Positions 1 to 6,304 of a DNA stretch of 14,012 nucleotides are shown piece by piece. The stretch comes from Bacteroidota bacterium. Lineage in GTDB: Bacteria > Bacteroidota > Bacteroidia > Sphingobacteriales > Sphingobacteriaceae. Location of the stretch: assembly GCA_025355225.1 (NCBI GenBank), contig JANYAB010000385.1:1-14012 (forward strand). Reading direction: 5' to 3'. Position 1 is the first letter of the stretch. The number at the start of each line of letters is the position of its first letter. The position numbers and the translations under genes are program-made. The notes under the pieces are model-generated. The model was not told where the DNA came from. It saw nothing but the letters and a program-made list of their open reading frames with translations, and did not search any database.

Positions 1-1
1 C

Positions 2-88
2 AATAAAATGGCCGCTATTATGGGAAAAACAACTGCTGAAGAGCATATAAAAAATGGCAATGCTAAAAAAGGCACTGGCTGGAGTTAA
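2..88 (+). CDS. C-terminal end of an unidentified protein (partial)
   Basis: An open frame enters from the left edge and ends at TAA (86-88), giving 28 residues that finish in KKGTGWS. The segment is hydrophilic and rich in Lys, Ala and Gly, with no recognisable domain. Being real coding sequence is supported by its position just ahead of a strong terminator that faces an oppositely oriented gene. The family cannot be named from this much sequence. Confidence 0.55.
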   Translation, partial: NKMAAIMGKTTAEEHIKNGNAKKGTGWS

Positions 89-135
89 TATCCTGCCAAA
101 GTTTTGCCGGTAATAAAGGTGAACTTTGTTATAAT

Positions 136-173
136 TTAAGCCCTGCAAAAAATATATTTTTTGCAGGGCTTAA
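136..173. terminator. Perfect bidirectional intrinsic terminator
   Basis: Two 17-base arms (136-152 and 157-173) are exact reverse complements around a TATA centre, so the 38-base element is a complete palindrome. The GC-rich part is GCCCTGC/GCAGGGC and each arm has a run of six A or T next to the loop. On the + strand it is followed by a T-rich stretch at 174-184. It lies between the stop of the + gene (88) and the stop of the minus deacetylase gene (197), so it probably terminates both. Confidence 0.85.
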
Positions 174-196
174 TCTTTCTTTTTGCGAAAAACCAA

Positions 197-1279
197 CTAA
201 TTTTTTTGTTGTCCAGGGTTCTCATTGCCCGCTTTTTTTCGTCGCTCCATTGCCTCCCGCCAGGTGGTGAGGATATAGCCGTTCTTCTTTAAAAATTCTT
301 TCAGCCTTGGGTCGGTCATGGCCAACAGGTCGCCTTTACGTTTTTGACCTGTATCTGATATGTATTTAAAAGTAACGGATGGTAGTGTACAGTGCATAAT
401 TACCATAGTTAAGCCGGGACTAAGGCGGTTGATGCTTTCAATATAATGGTCTGTGTACCATTTTTGTATCTCCTTATCCGTTTTGCGTTCAATATCGGGC
501 ATCTGCCAATCATAGCTCGAATTGTGCAGGTCGTCAAGAACCGGCAACCCATTTTTCCAAAGCATTTCACCTATCTCTTTGGCCTTGCCCAATGCCGCAG
601 CTTCCGGTATTGCCATACCTTCCTGGTATTTTCCTTGTTTTTTTAACTCAGCAACAATAGCTGCTTTGGCCTCAGCACGGTAAAAAAGGTCATCGCCCCC
701 GGGAAACATCACCGGTATTTGCTTTTCAATCCCCAGCTTCAAATATTTTTCCATAAAAGCATCTTTGGCAAACAAAGTCCCCATATGCGAGTCAAGGTGC
801 GTCGGCTTAAAACCCATACTCAAAGCACGGTCAAGCTGTGCGCGAATTTCTTTATCCACTTCATCTGGCGTCGCCCTGAAATAAACCGCTGCAACCGAGG
901 AATACAAACAGCCCTGCGAATCAACCAAACCCGGCACAACGGCCTTACCTGCAAGCGGCCCCCAGCGATAAATACCCCATTCAGAAGTTAGGGTTAAATG
1001 CAAACCTGCATCCAGGTCGGGGTGCGTTTTTATATATTTGGTAATTTCGGGCACCCAGGGGCAGGGCATCATTACGCTGGTTGAAGTTGCCACACCTTCA
1101 CCTGTCGCTTTTTCAACCCCTTCGTTTGAATCGTGCGACATACCCGCATCATCCACATGCAGAATTAATACTTTAGCGCCTTTGGGCCATCCCAGTTTTT
1201 CGGCATAGGTTTTGGTTTGCTGTGCGAAAGTGTAATAGGTAAATGAAATAAACAATACTGTGAGGATGCTCTTTTTCAT
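197..1279 (-). CDS. Exported ChbG/YdjC-like carbohydrate deacetylase
   Basis: A 360-residue protein of the ChbG/YdjC family, metal-dependent deacetylases of N-acetylated sugars whose best known member deacetylates chitooligosaccharides. Residues 1-20 form a signal peptide (MKKSILTVLF... ending TFAQ), so this copy should act outside the cytoplasm. Visible motifs are HVDDAGM at 41-47 (metal-binding Asp), GLHLTLT at 92-98, and THLDSHMG at 160-167 with two His likely to complete the metal site. The reading frame extends to a TTG at 1306, but that start would put nine residues before the signal peptide and overlap the upstream stop, so ATG at 1279 is preferred. The gene lies 23 bases behind the DUF4265 gene and is probably cotranscribed with it. 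The substrate is unknown; the family call is firm. Confidence 0.88.
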   Translation of the reverse strand: MKKSILTVLFISFTYYTFAQQTKTYAEKLGWPKGAKVLILHVDDAGMSHDSNEGVEKATGEGVATSTSVMMPCPWVPEITKYIKTHPDLDAGLHLTLTSEWGIYRWGPLAGKAVVPGLVDSQGCLYSSVAAVYFRATPDEVDKEIRAQLDRALSMGFKPTHLDSHMGTLFAKDAFMEKYLKLGIEKQIPVMFPGGDDLFYRAEAKAAIVAELKKQGKYQEGMAIPEAAALGKAKEIGEMLWKNGLPVLDDLHNSSYDWQMPDIERKTDKEIQKWYTDHYIESINRLSPGLTMVIMHCTLPSVTFKYISDTGQKRKGDLLAMTDPRLKEFLKKNGYILTTWREAMERRKKAGNENPGQQKN

Positions 1280-1302
1280 CGTATATAGTTTTAAAATAGT
1301 AA

Positions 1303-1770
1303 TCAATATTGATGATTTTCTGCCAAACAGGATTCAGCATAACTAATTATCTCCACTTCCTCTAATTCATGAAGTTTTTGTTTGACCAATTTATATTCAA
1401 CGATAGCCGGAATTTCCATTGCAAAATATCCATCATTTACTTTCTCAGATTCGCAACCCATATCTTCAAAAATTTTACGAACGGTATCTATCTCCTGACT
1501 ATCATTCATCAAAACTACATGTATCGTTGAATTGCCTGAAAATTCGATCGTTTCTCTATAGGTTAGCATTGACTCATCCTCATCATATTCAGCAAAAATC
1601 ACATCATCACATGCAATTGATTGAGCATAAAATGGGATACTGTCGAGCTTATAATGTCCCCTTTCTTCGTCAACAATTGTAGCCCACATGGTTTCTACCG
1701 TCCATTCGTCCAAGACATTACTGTAAAAGCGAAATAACACTTTTACATATTCATCTTTTTCATTATCCAT
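1303..1770 (-). CDS. DUF4265 domain protein
   Basis: A 155-residue soluble, acidic protein with no signal peptide or membrane segment. The first half fits DUF4265: VLFRF at 11-15, ETMWA at 26-30, a KLDSIPFYA stretch at 41-49 and an acidic CDDVIFAEYDED region at 54-65. The second half (about 85-150) alternates strand and helix in a way that suggests a small alpha/beta fold. Members of this family are often found alone and have no established function. A TTG two codons upstream is possible, but ATG at 1770 is the natural start. It is the first gene of a probable two-gene minus-strand transcript with the deacetylase and diverges from the SDR gene. No functional link to the deacetylase can be read from the sequence. 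Confidence 0.8.
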   Translation of the reverse strand: MDNEKDEYVKVLFRFYSNVLDEWTVETMWATIVDEERGHYKLDSIPFYAQSIACDDVIFAEYDEDESMLTYRETIEFSGNSTIHVVLMNDSQEIDTVRKIFEDMGCESEKVNDGYFAMEIPAIVEYKLVKQKLHELEEVEIISYAESCLAENHQY

Positions 1771-1776
1771 ATTCAA

Positions 1777-1854
1777 TAAAGTTAAATTTTGGATTCAATA
1801 TAGCAATGCAAATCCAAAATTGAATTTGAATCTAACACATAATAATTAGCTTTA
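1777..1854. promoter_or_regulatory. Divergent control region with inverted repeat
   Basis: The 94 bases between the two divergent starts hold an 11-bp perfect inverted repeat, AATTTTGGATT (1785-1795) and AATCCAAAATT (1811-1821), separated by 15 bases. Possible Bacteroidetes -7 boxes, one base off TAnnTTTG, flank it: TAACTTTA on the minus strand at 1784-1777 and TAGCTTTA on the plus strand at 1847-1854. The latter has TTTG at 1825-1828 at a spacing of 18. The repeat could be an operator shared by the DUF4265 and SDR promoters. The repeat is directly seen; the promoter and operator roles are inferred. Confidence 0.4.
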
Positions 1855-1864
1855 CCCCATCATC

Positions 1865-2686
1865 ATGAGCAAACTGCAATTTAAAAATAAATGGATATTG
1901 GTTACCGGCGCTTCATCCGGGCTTGGAGAAGAAATGGCAAGGCAATTGGCCTTTCAACATCAGGCTAACCTCATACTTCTTGCCCGCCGCAAGGAAAAAC
2001 TGGAAGAACTTAAAGCAGAGCTTGAAAAAGAGGCAAAAGTGAGCGTTAAGGTGATCTCAGCTGACCTCGCTAATCTTGAGGATGTTGACCGTGCAATAGA
2101 TGAGGTTTTGAAGAATGGACAACTGTACGGCGCAATTTTAAATGCCGGTGTAACCTATTTTGGCCGGCATTCGGAACTGCCCTGGGACGAGTTTCAAAAT
2201 ATGCTGCAAATCAATGTCATTAGCGTTGTGCGCATTACGAACCGCCTGGTCGATTTTTTTGAAACCACGGGTAATGAGGGAGGCATTCTCCTGGTTTCGA
2301 GCATGGCGGCAATACTGCCGGTGCCTTATCAATCGGCGTACTCCGGCACAAAAGCTTTTATCCTCACCTTTGCTTCTACCCTGGCCCACGAGATAAAGAA
2401 CCCCCGCTTTTCGCTAACCGTTTATACACCCGGAGGTATCGCCACAGAAATGACCGCAGGTGAAAAGTTCAGCGACCTGAGAAGCTGGCTGGTTCCAGTG
2501 GGTGAAGCTGCCAGAGATGGTATTTATGCCTTCCGTAATCGAAAATCACTTTATATTCCCGGTTTTTTAAACAAGATGGGTAGTGTTTTAATGAATTTAT
2601 TACCAAAAAAAATTATTACCCGCAAAATGAGTGGCATCTATTACAAGGCATTACTTAAATCCGAAGCTCTGAACATTAAACCCTAA
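1865..2686 (+). CDS. SDR family NAD(P)-dependent oxidoreductase
   Basis: A 273-residue classical short-chain dehydrogenase/reductase, cytosolic, with no signal peptide. The cofactor motif TGASSGLG is at 14-21, ADL at 66-68, NAG at 93-95, the catalytic Ser at 145/146 (VSSMA), YSGTK at 159-163 with catalytic Tyr159 and Lys163, and the PGG turn at 189-191. The basic residues ARRK after the second strand (40-43) suggest a preference for NADP(H). Near the C-terminus a stretch rich in hydrophobic and basic residues (about 238-265) resembles the tail of DltE/DHRS7-like SDRs and may contact a membrane or lipid. The substrate is unknown. The last codons and the stop lie in phase with a heptamer repeat array, so the extreme C-terminus may have been set by repeat sequence. 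Confidence 0.9.
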   Translation: MSKLQFKNKWILVTGASSGLGEEMARQLAFQHQANLILLARRKEKLEELKAELEKEAKVSVKVISADLANLEDVDRAIDEVLKNGQLYGAILNAGVTYFGRHSELPWDEFQNMLQINVISVVRITNRLVDFFETTGNEGGILLVSSMAAILPVPYQSAYSGTKAFILTFASTLAHEIKNPRFSLTVYTPGGIATEMTAGEKFSDLRSWLVPVGEAARDGIYAFRNRKSLYIPGFLNKMGSVLMNLLPKKIITRKMSGIYYKALLKSEALNIKP

Positions 2687-2781
2687 AATCGAAACCCGAA
2701 ACTCTAAATTCTAAATCCTAAATCCGAAATCCGAAACTCTAAATTCGAAATCCGAAATCGAACATTCGAAATCCGAAATTC
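2677..2781. repeat. Degenerate tandem heptamer array over the SDR 3' end
   Basis: Fifteen consecutive 7-base units in unbroken register with consensus (T/G)AAA(T/C)(T/C)C, for example TAAATCC at 2712 and 2719, GAAATCC at 2726, 2747 and 2768, and TAAATTC at 2705 and 2740. One unit (2684-2690) contains the SDR stop codon TAA and the preceding unit encodes its last residues. An isolated TAAATCC at 2656 inside the gene is in the same register. There are no spacers, so this is not a CRISPR array. It resembles the short tandem heptamer repeats known in some cyanobacteria and seen between genes in other bacteria. Confidence 0.9.
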
Positions 2782-2829
2782 TAATCAGTAATTCTCAATT
2801 TGTAAATATAAAAACCCATCCTCTTTTAC

Positions 2830-2837
2830 TATTTTTG
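2830..2837 (+). promoter_or_regulatory. Candidate -7 promoter element (TAnnTTTG)
   Basis: TATTTTTG matches the Bacteroidetes -7 consensus TAnnTTTG exactly and ends six bases before the ATG of the 90-residue protein. A TTTG at 2799-2802 is 27 bases upstream, longer than the usual 19-21, so the -33 part is doubtful. If this box is used, the mRNA would begin almost at the start codon. Confidence 0.4.
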
Positions 2838-2843
2838 AGCTTT

Positions 2844-3116
2844 ATGCTCACCCTTACTACCCATACGCTTGAAAAACTGGAAATCCTGCTAAGAACAGCC
2901 GGTTACAGGGTACGCTATGAAAAAGGGAATTTTAAAACCGGTGCCTGTATGCTGCTTGACAGCCGCGTTGTCGTAGTGAATAAATTTTCGAACCTCGAAA
3001 GCAAAATACAGGCTATTGCCGAGCTGATACGTGAATTAGAACTGGACTATAACTTGCTGGATGAAAAGCAGGTTATCTTTTTACAGCAGATAAAACAAAC
3101 CAAACTACAACTGTGA
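2844..3116 (+). CDS. Conserved 90-residue protein coupled to the MBL hydrolase
   Basis: A 90-residue soluble protein of unknown function. It starts with an amphipathic helix (6-20), followed by YRVRYEKGNFKTGAC (21-35), a beta strand RVVVVNKF (41-48), a helix LESKIQAIAELIREL (51-65) and a polar C-terminal helix. The order 'GNFKTGAC - VVVVNKF - charged helix' recalls a small widespread family that resembles the ImmA/IrrE fold without the zinc HExxH motif, but this is an inference from pattern only. The frame extends to a TTG at 2835; ATG at 2844 is preferred. Its stop TGA overlaps the GTG start of the next gene by four bases (GTGA), so the two are translated as a coupled pair. I recall, without checking, that this arrangement recurs in Bacteroidetes. 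Confidence 0.75.
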   Translation: MLTLTTHTLEKLEILLRTAGYRVRYEKGNFKTGACMLLDSRVVVVNKFSNLESKIQAIAELIRELELDYNLLDEKQVIFLQQIKQTKLQL

Positions 3117-3874
3117 CCATTACTTTTTTAGGAACCGGAACTTCACAGGGTGTACCTGTTATTGCCTGTAATTGCGAGGTTTGCACCTCTCCCGACCCAC
3201 ATGATAACCGGCTCCGTTCATCGCTTCTGATCGAGGGTGAGGGCAAGGTAATAGTTATTGACTCGGGCCCCGATTTTCGGTACCAGATGTTACGCGCAAA
3301 AGTAAAGCACCTGGATGCCATTGTGTTTACACACGAGCATAAAGACCATATTGCCGGTCTTGACGACATACGTGCATTTAACTACCGGCAGGAAACCGCT
3401 ATCGACGTATACGCGGTTGACCGGGTTCAAAAAGCCCTAAAAAGAGAGTTCGCTTATATATTTGATGAAATAAAGTACCCGGGCATCCCGGAAATAAATC
3501 TAAAGACGATCGATCTGAACCCATTTTCAATAGGTACGATCAAGTTTATTCCTATCGAGGTAATGCACTACAAATTGCCGGTATTGGGTTTTCGAATTGG
3601 CGACTTCACTTATATTACCGATGCCAAAACTATTTCCGAGCACGAAAAACAAAAGATAAAAGGCTCACAAATTCTCGTTATCAATGCCCTGCAAATTGAA
3701 AAACACATTTCGCATTTTACTTTTGTCGAGGCAATTGCTTTTGCCAAGGAGATCGGTGCCGAAAAAACTTACTTCACGCATATCAGTCACCGCCTGGGGA
3801 GGCATCAATCTATATTGGGGTTGTTACCTAAGAACATCACATTGGCTTATGATGGGCTGGTTTTGGAGGTTTAA
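3113..3874 (+). CDS. PhnP-like metallo-beta-lactamase-fold hydrolase
   Basis: A 253-residue cytosolic metallohydrolase of the MBL superfamily, closest in motif layout to PhnP/LipB-associated phosphodiesterases. GTGTSQGVP is at 7-15. A Cys cluster C19, C21 and C24 resembles the structural zinc loop of PhnP. IDSGPD is at 49-54, the metal motif THEHKDH at 73-79 is followed by AGLDDIRAF, and His152, Asp170 (YITDAK) and a His-rich end (H223, H226, H231 in HISHRLGRH) complete the site. These residues make an active two-metal enzyme likely; cyclic or activated phosphodiesters are the plausible substrates. It starts at GTG overlapping the upstream stop (GTGA). The GTG gives MTITFLGTGTS, the exact N-terminus expected for the fold, so the start is secure. 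The physiological substrate is not known. Confidence 0.87.
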   Translation: MTITFLGTGTSQGVPVIACNCEVCTSPDPHDNRLRSSLLIEGEGKVIVIDSGPDFRYQMLRAKVKHLDAIVFTHEHKDHIAGLDDIRAFNYRQETAIDVYAVDRVQKALKREFAYIFDEIKYPGIPEINLKTIDLNPFSIGTIKFIPIEVMHYKLPVLGFRIGDFTYITDAKTISEHEKQKIKGSQILVINALQIEKHISHFTFVEAIAFAKEIGAEKTYFTHISHRLGRHQSILGLLPKNITLAYDGLVLEV

Positions 3875-3886
3875 AATGAGGTATTG

Positions 3887-3910
3887 AAACTATTCTTCCG
3901 TATAGTTTTT
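3887..3910 (+). terminator. Candidate intrinsic terminator after the MBL gene
   Basis: AAACTAT (3887-3893) and ATAGTTT (3902-3908) form a 7-bp stem with an 8-base loop, followed by a T run through 3910. It sits 12 bases after the MBL stop and overlaps the last codon of the convergent lipoprotein gene. The stem is A/T-rich, so its strength is uncertain. Confidence 0.45.
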
Positions 3911-4397
3911 ACAATTTAATAAAACTCACACGTTCAATAGTCCCTCTGTACTGCTTAAGATGCCCTTTGTTGTGCAGGTCTATCCTACCCCTGATAGTAA
4001 TCAATTTATCATTGATTTGGGTGAATTTCCCGTCGTTGTATTCAAACAAGCCGACGTGTGTTCCCAACAAATAAAGTGGGCAATCCTGGCTGAAATCTAC
4101 CCAAAGTGCATTTTTGCTGGAATGATCAACGAACAAACTATCATTAAACAAAGCCGATACACCCTTATCTTCTTTATATCTCCCCGAAACTTCAACATAT
4201 TTTTGATCGTAATTAGCCAGGCTATCTATTAATTGGCTAAATCCAACGTGCTTAAACGCTTTATCCGAGTCACAGTCGCTCTTATATACTTTTTTATTGT
4301 GGGAGCACGATAACCAGACCATACTTCCCATCAGGATCAGGAAGACAGACATTTTATTTAAGTATTGCGTAAAATGTTTTGGGTGGGGTGATGCCAT
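3909..4397 (-). CDS. Predicted lipoprotein, possible OB-like fold
   Basis: A 162-residue protein of unrecognised family. The N-terminus has a basic segment (KHFTQYLNK, 7-15), a hydrophobic core (about 16-29) and Cys31 in WLSC, giving a probable lipoprotein signal with a relaxed lipobox; anchoring to the outer or inner membrane is inferred. The mature part alternates beta strands: KYVEVSGRYKEDKG at about 66-79, then a central strand with ALWVDF, then LITIRGRID, and it ends in GTIERVSFIKL. This strand pattern with VSGR/IRGR turns resembles small OB-fold proteins, but no family was recognised. ATG at 4352 (M16) could instead be the start and would still keep the lipobox; the basic n-region favours 4397. 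It converges with the MBL gene, with only 34 bases between the stops. Confidence 0.7.
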   Translation of the reverse strand: MASPHPKHFTQYLNKMSVFLILMGSMVWLSCSHNKKVYKSDCDSDKAFKHVGFSQLIDSLANYDQKYVEVSGRYKEDKGVSALFNDSLFVDHSSKNALWVDFSQDCPLYLLGTHVGLFEYNDGKFTQINDKLITIRGRIDLHNKGHLKQYRGTIERVSFIKL

Positions 4398-4625
4398 AAC
4401 AAATGATTACAATAGGCTTAAGAGCAATCCCTGCTTGTATGAAATCAATCTGATACCCTGCGGGAATTATTTTGAGACAATATACGACACTAAAAGTTTA
4501 CTAAAATGCATCAATTTTGTTACAGATTTGATAAATCGTAACCAAAAAGACAATTTATGCTGATAATAAAGCGCCAAAGATTTATTATTGTGTATCAAAC
4601 CTTTTTTGGCCAAAAACTTAAAATT
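4398..4625. other. Divergent intergenic region, no gene
   Basis: This 228-base stretch between the lipoprotein and esterase starts holds no convincing gene. An ATG at 4557 is in frame with the esterase but would add 23 residues in front of a normal signal peptide. An imperfect inverted repeat, TTTTGTTAC (4515-4523) and GTAACCAAAA (4538-4547), has one bulged base and could be an operator or chance. TATTATTG at 4583-4590 is one base off the -7 consensus. No complete promoter is evident. Confidence 0.4.
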
Positions 4626-6173
4626 ATGAAGAAAGCACTTACAGGATTCCTGTTACTTGCAGTAATTTCATTGCATGCCCAGCAGAAAGTAATTCAATTA
4701 TACAATGGACCGGCGCCCGGCTCTGAAAGCTGGACCTGGGATGAAAAGCAATTAGATAGCAATGCCTGGCATACCCCCGTTGTTTATAATGTTTCACATC
4801 CTACGCTTACTGTTTTTACTCCTAATCCTGCTGTTAATACGGGTACCGCTGTAATCGTCTGCCCCGGCGGAGCTTTTCATGCTTTGTCAATAAACAGCGA
4901 GGGAAACGATGTAGCCAAATGGCTCAACCAGAAAGGTATTACCGCTTTTGTATTAAGGTATCGCCTTGCCCATAGTTTAACTAACGACCCCGTTGCGGAG
5001 TTATCATCCAAAACGCCCAAACAGACGGAAGAAGCTGATCGTGCAGCTATCCCGCTTGGAATTGCTGATGGCCGCCAGGCAATAGCTTATGTACGGCAAC
5101 ACGCCACAGAGTATGGCATTTCTCCCTCGCGTATTGTGATCATTGGTTTTTCGGCCGGGGGAACAGTGGCAGCGTCCAGTGCTTACAATTATACGCCCGA
5201 AAATCGTCCGGATTATGTAGCGCCAATTTATGCTTATATGCCGCCCGAATTACAGGGAACTATTGCCGCCGACGCCCCTCCAATGTTCCTTGTCGCGGCC
5301 AGCGACGATCAGCTTGGCCTGGCACCTCATAGTATAGACCTGTATAACAAATGGATAGCCTCAAAACACTCTGCTGAGCTTCACCTTTATGTGAAGGGTG
5401 GACATGGTTTTGGTATGCGCAAACAAAATATCCCCACCGACCATTGGATCGATCGTTTTGGAGATTGGCTGGATCTTCAGGGCCTCCTAAAACCTATCGA
5501 TCCAAAAATAGCGGCAGCAATGGAAAAAGCGGCATTGCTCAGAAGTCAGCAGGACTGGCCTAACCTGCGCCGTTACGCCGAACAAAATGATAAAATCCCT
5601 CCTCCTGCAGCAAGCGAAAAACGGGTGGTTTTTTTAGGCAACTCTATAACTGATGGCTGGATAAGGTCTGATTCATCTTTCTTTGCAGGCAAACCTTACT
5701 ATGACCGTGGTATCAGCGGACAAACCACGCCGCAGATGCTGGTACGCTTCAGGGAGGATGTAATCAATTTAAAACCGGCCGTAGTAGTTATACTGGCAGG
5801 CATCAATGACATTGCGGAAAACACCGGCCCATCTAAACTTGAAGATGTTTTTGGCAACATTGTTTCCATGGCGCAGTTAGCCAAGGCGGAACATATAAAG
5901 GTGGTAATATCTTCAGTGTTACCGGCCAATCATTTTCCATGGCGACCCTCGATAGTCCCTACCGAAAAGGTAATTCAACTTAACCAAATGCTAAAAGATT
6001 ACGCTGATAAAAATGGTATTGTTTATCTCGATTATTATTCGGCTATGGTTGACAGTGAAAAAGGATTGCCAAAAAACCTGTCTTTTGATGGCGTTCACCC
6101 TACTTTAGCGGGATACCGAATAATGGAACCTCTTGCTGAAAAAGCAATTACCGAAGCTTTAAAAAGGAAATAA
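4626..6173 (+). CDS. Exported two-module esterase: alpha/beta hydrolase + SGNH hydrolase
   Basis: A 515-residue secreted protein with two complete catalytic modules. Residues 1-19 are a signal peptide (MKKALTGFLL... HAQ). Module 1 (about 50-290) is an alpha/beta hydrolase of the acetyl-xylan/feruloyl esterase type. It has an oxyanion segment CPGGAFH (79-85), the nucleophile elbow GFSAG (174-178, Ser176), acid Asp227 or 228 in AASDDQ, and His260 in KGGHGFGM. Module 2 (about 333-515) is an SGNH/GDSL hydrolase: GNSITDGW (338-345, Ser340), RGISGQ (361-366), AGIND (391-395, Asn394) and FDGVH (487-491, Asp488 and His491). A helical linker (about 295-325) joins them. Both active sites look intact. 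Removal of acyl groups from plant polysaccharides is the likely role, with two specificities in one chain. ATG at 4626 is chosen because it begins the signal peptide. Confidence 0.88.
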   Translation: MKKALTGFLLLAVISLHAQQKVIQLYNGPAPGSESWTWDEKQLDSNAWHTPVVYNVSHPTLTVFTPNPAVNTGTAVIVCPGGAFHALSINSEGNDVAKWLNQKGITAFVLRYRLAHSLTNDPVAELSSKTPKQTEEADRAAIPLGIADGRQAIAYVRQHATEYGISPSRIVIIGFSAGGTVAASSAYNYTPENRPDYVAPIYAYMPPELQGTIAADAPPMFLVAASDDQLGLAPHSIDLYNKWIASKHSAELHLYVKGGHGFGMRKQNIPTDHWIDRFGDWLDLQGLLKPIDPKIAAAMEKAALLRSQQDWPNLRRYAEQNDKIPPPAASEKRVVFLGNSITDGWIRSDSSFFAGKPYYDRGISGQTTPQMLVRFREDVINLKPAVVVILAGINDIAENTGPSKLEDVFGNIVSMAQLAKAEHIKVVISSVLPANHFPWRPSIVPTEKVIQLNQMLKDYADKNGIVYLDYYSAMVDSEKGLPKNLSFDGVHPTLAGYRIMEPLAEKAITEALKRK

Positions 6174-6196
6174 AAATATCATCAACGAACTCATGC

Positions 6197-6229
6197 AGAC
6201 TTACGAAGTTTTTGAAACTTCGTAAGTCT
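6197..6229. terminator. Perfect 15-bp hairpin, terminator and possible dispersed palindrome
   Basis: AGACTTACGAAGTTT (6197-6211) and AAACTTCGTAAGTCT (6215-6229) are exact reverse complements around a 3-base loop, 23 bases after the esterase stop. T-rich sequence follows (TTTC), so termination of the esterase transcript is likely. Palindromes of the form ACTTACGAAGT...ACTTCGTAAGT appear to be dispersed in many Bacteroidetes genomes; that is recalled, not checked. Confidence 0.7.
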
Positions 6230-6304
6230 TTCACGTCAAACAATAATAGTGACTTATCATAAGGGTAACCTTAATTATAGAAATTTGACGAATACATCGA
6301 TCCT

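Noticed and set aside
1280..1306. TTG start for the deacetylase
   Set aside because: Would place nine residues before a complete signal peptide and overlap the upstream stop; ATG at 1279 fits better.
2687..2781. Possible CRISPR-like array
   Set aside because: Units are 7 bases and contiguous with no spacers, so it is a simple tandem repeat.
4297..4563. 88-codon + strand open frame
   Set aside because: Starts antisense to the lipoprotein signal region and has no recognisable domain.
4557..4625. N-terminal extension of the esterase from ATG 4557
   Set aside because: The signal peptide begins at 4626 and the extension is not hydrophobic or signal-like.
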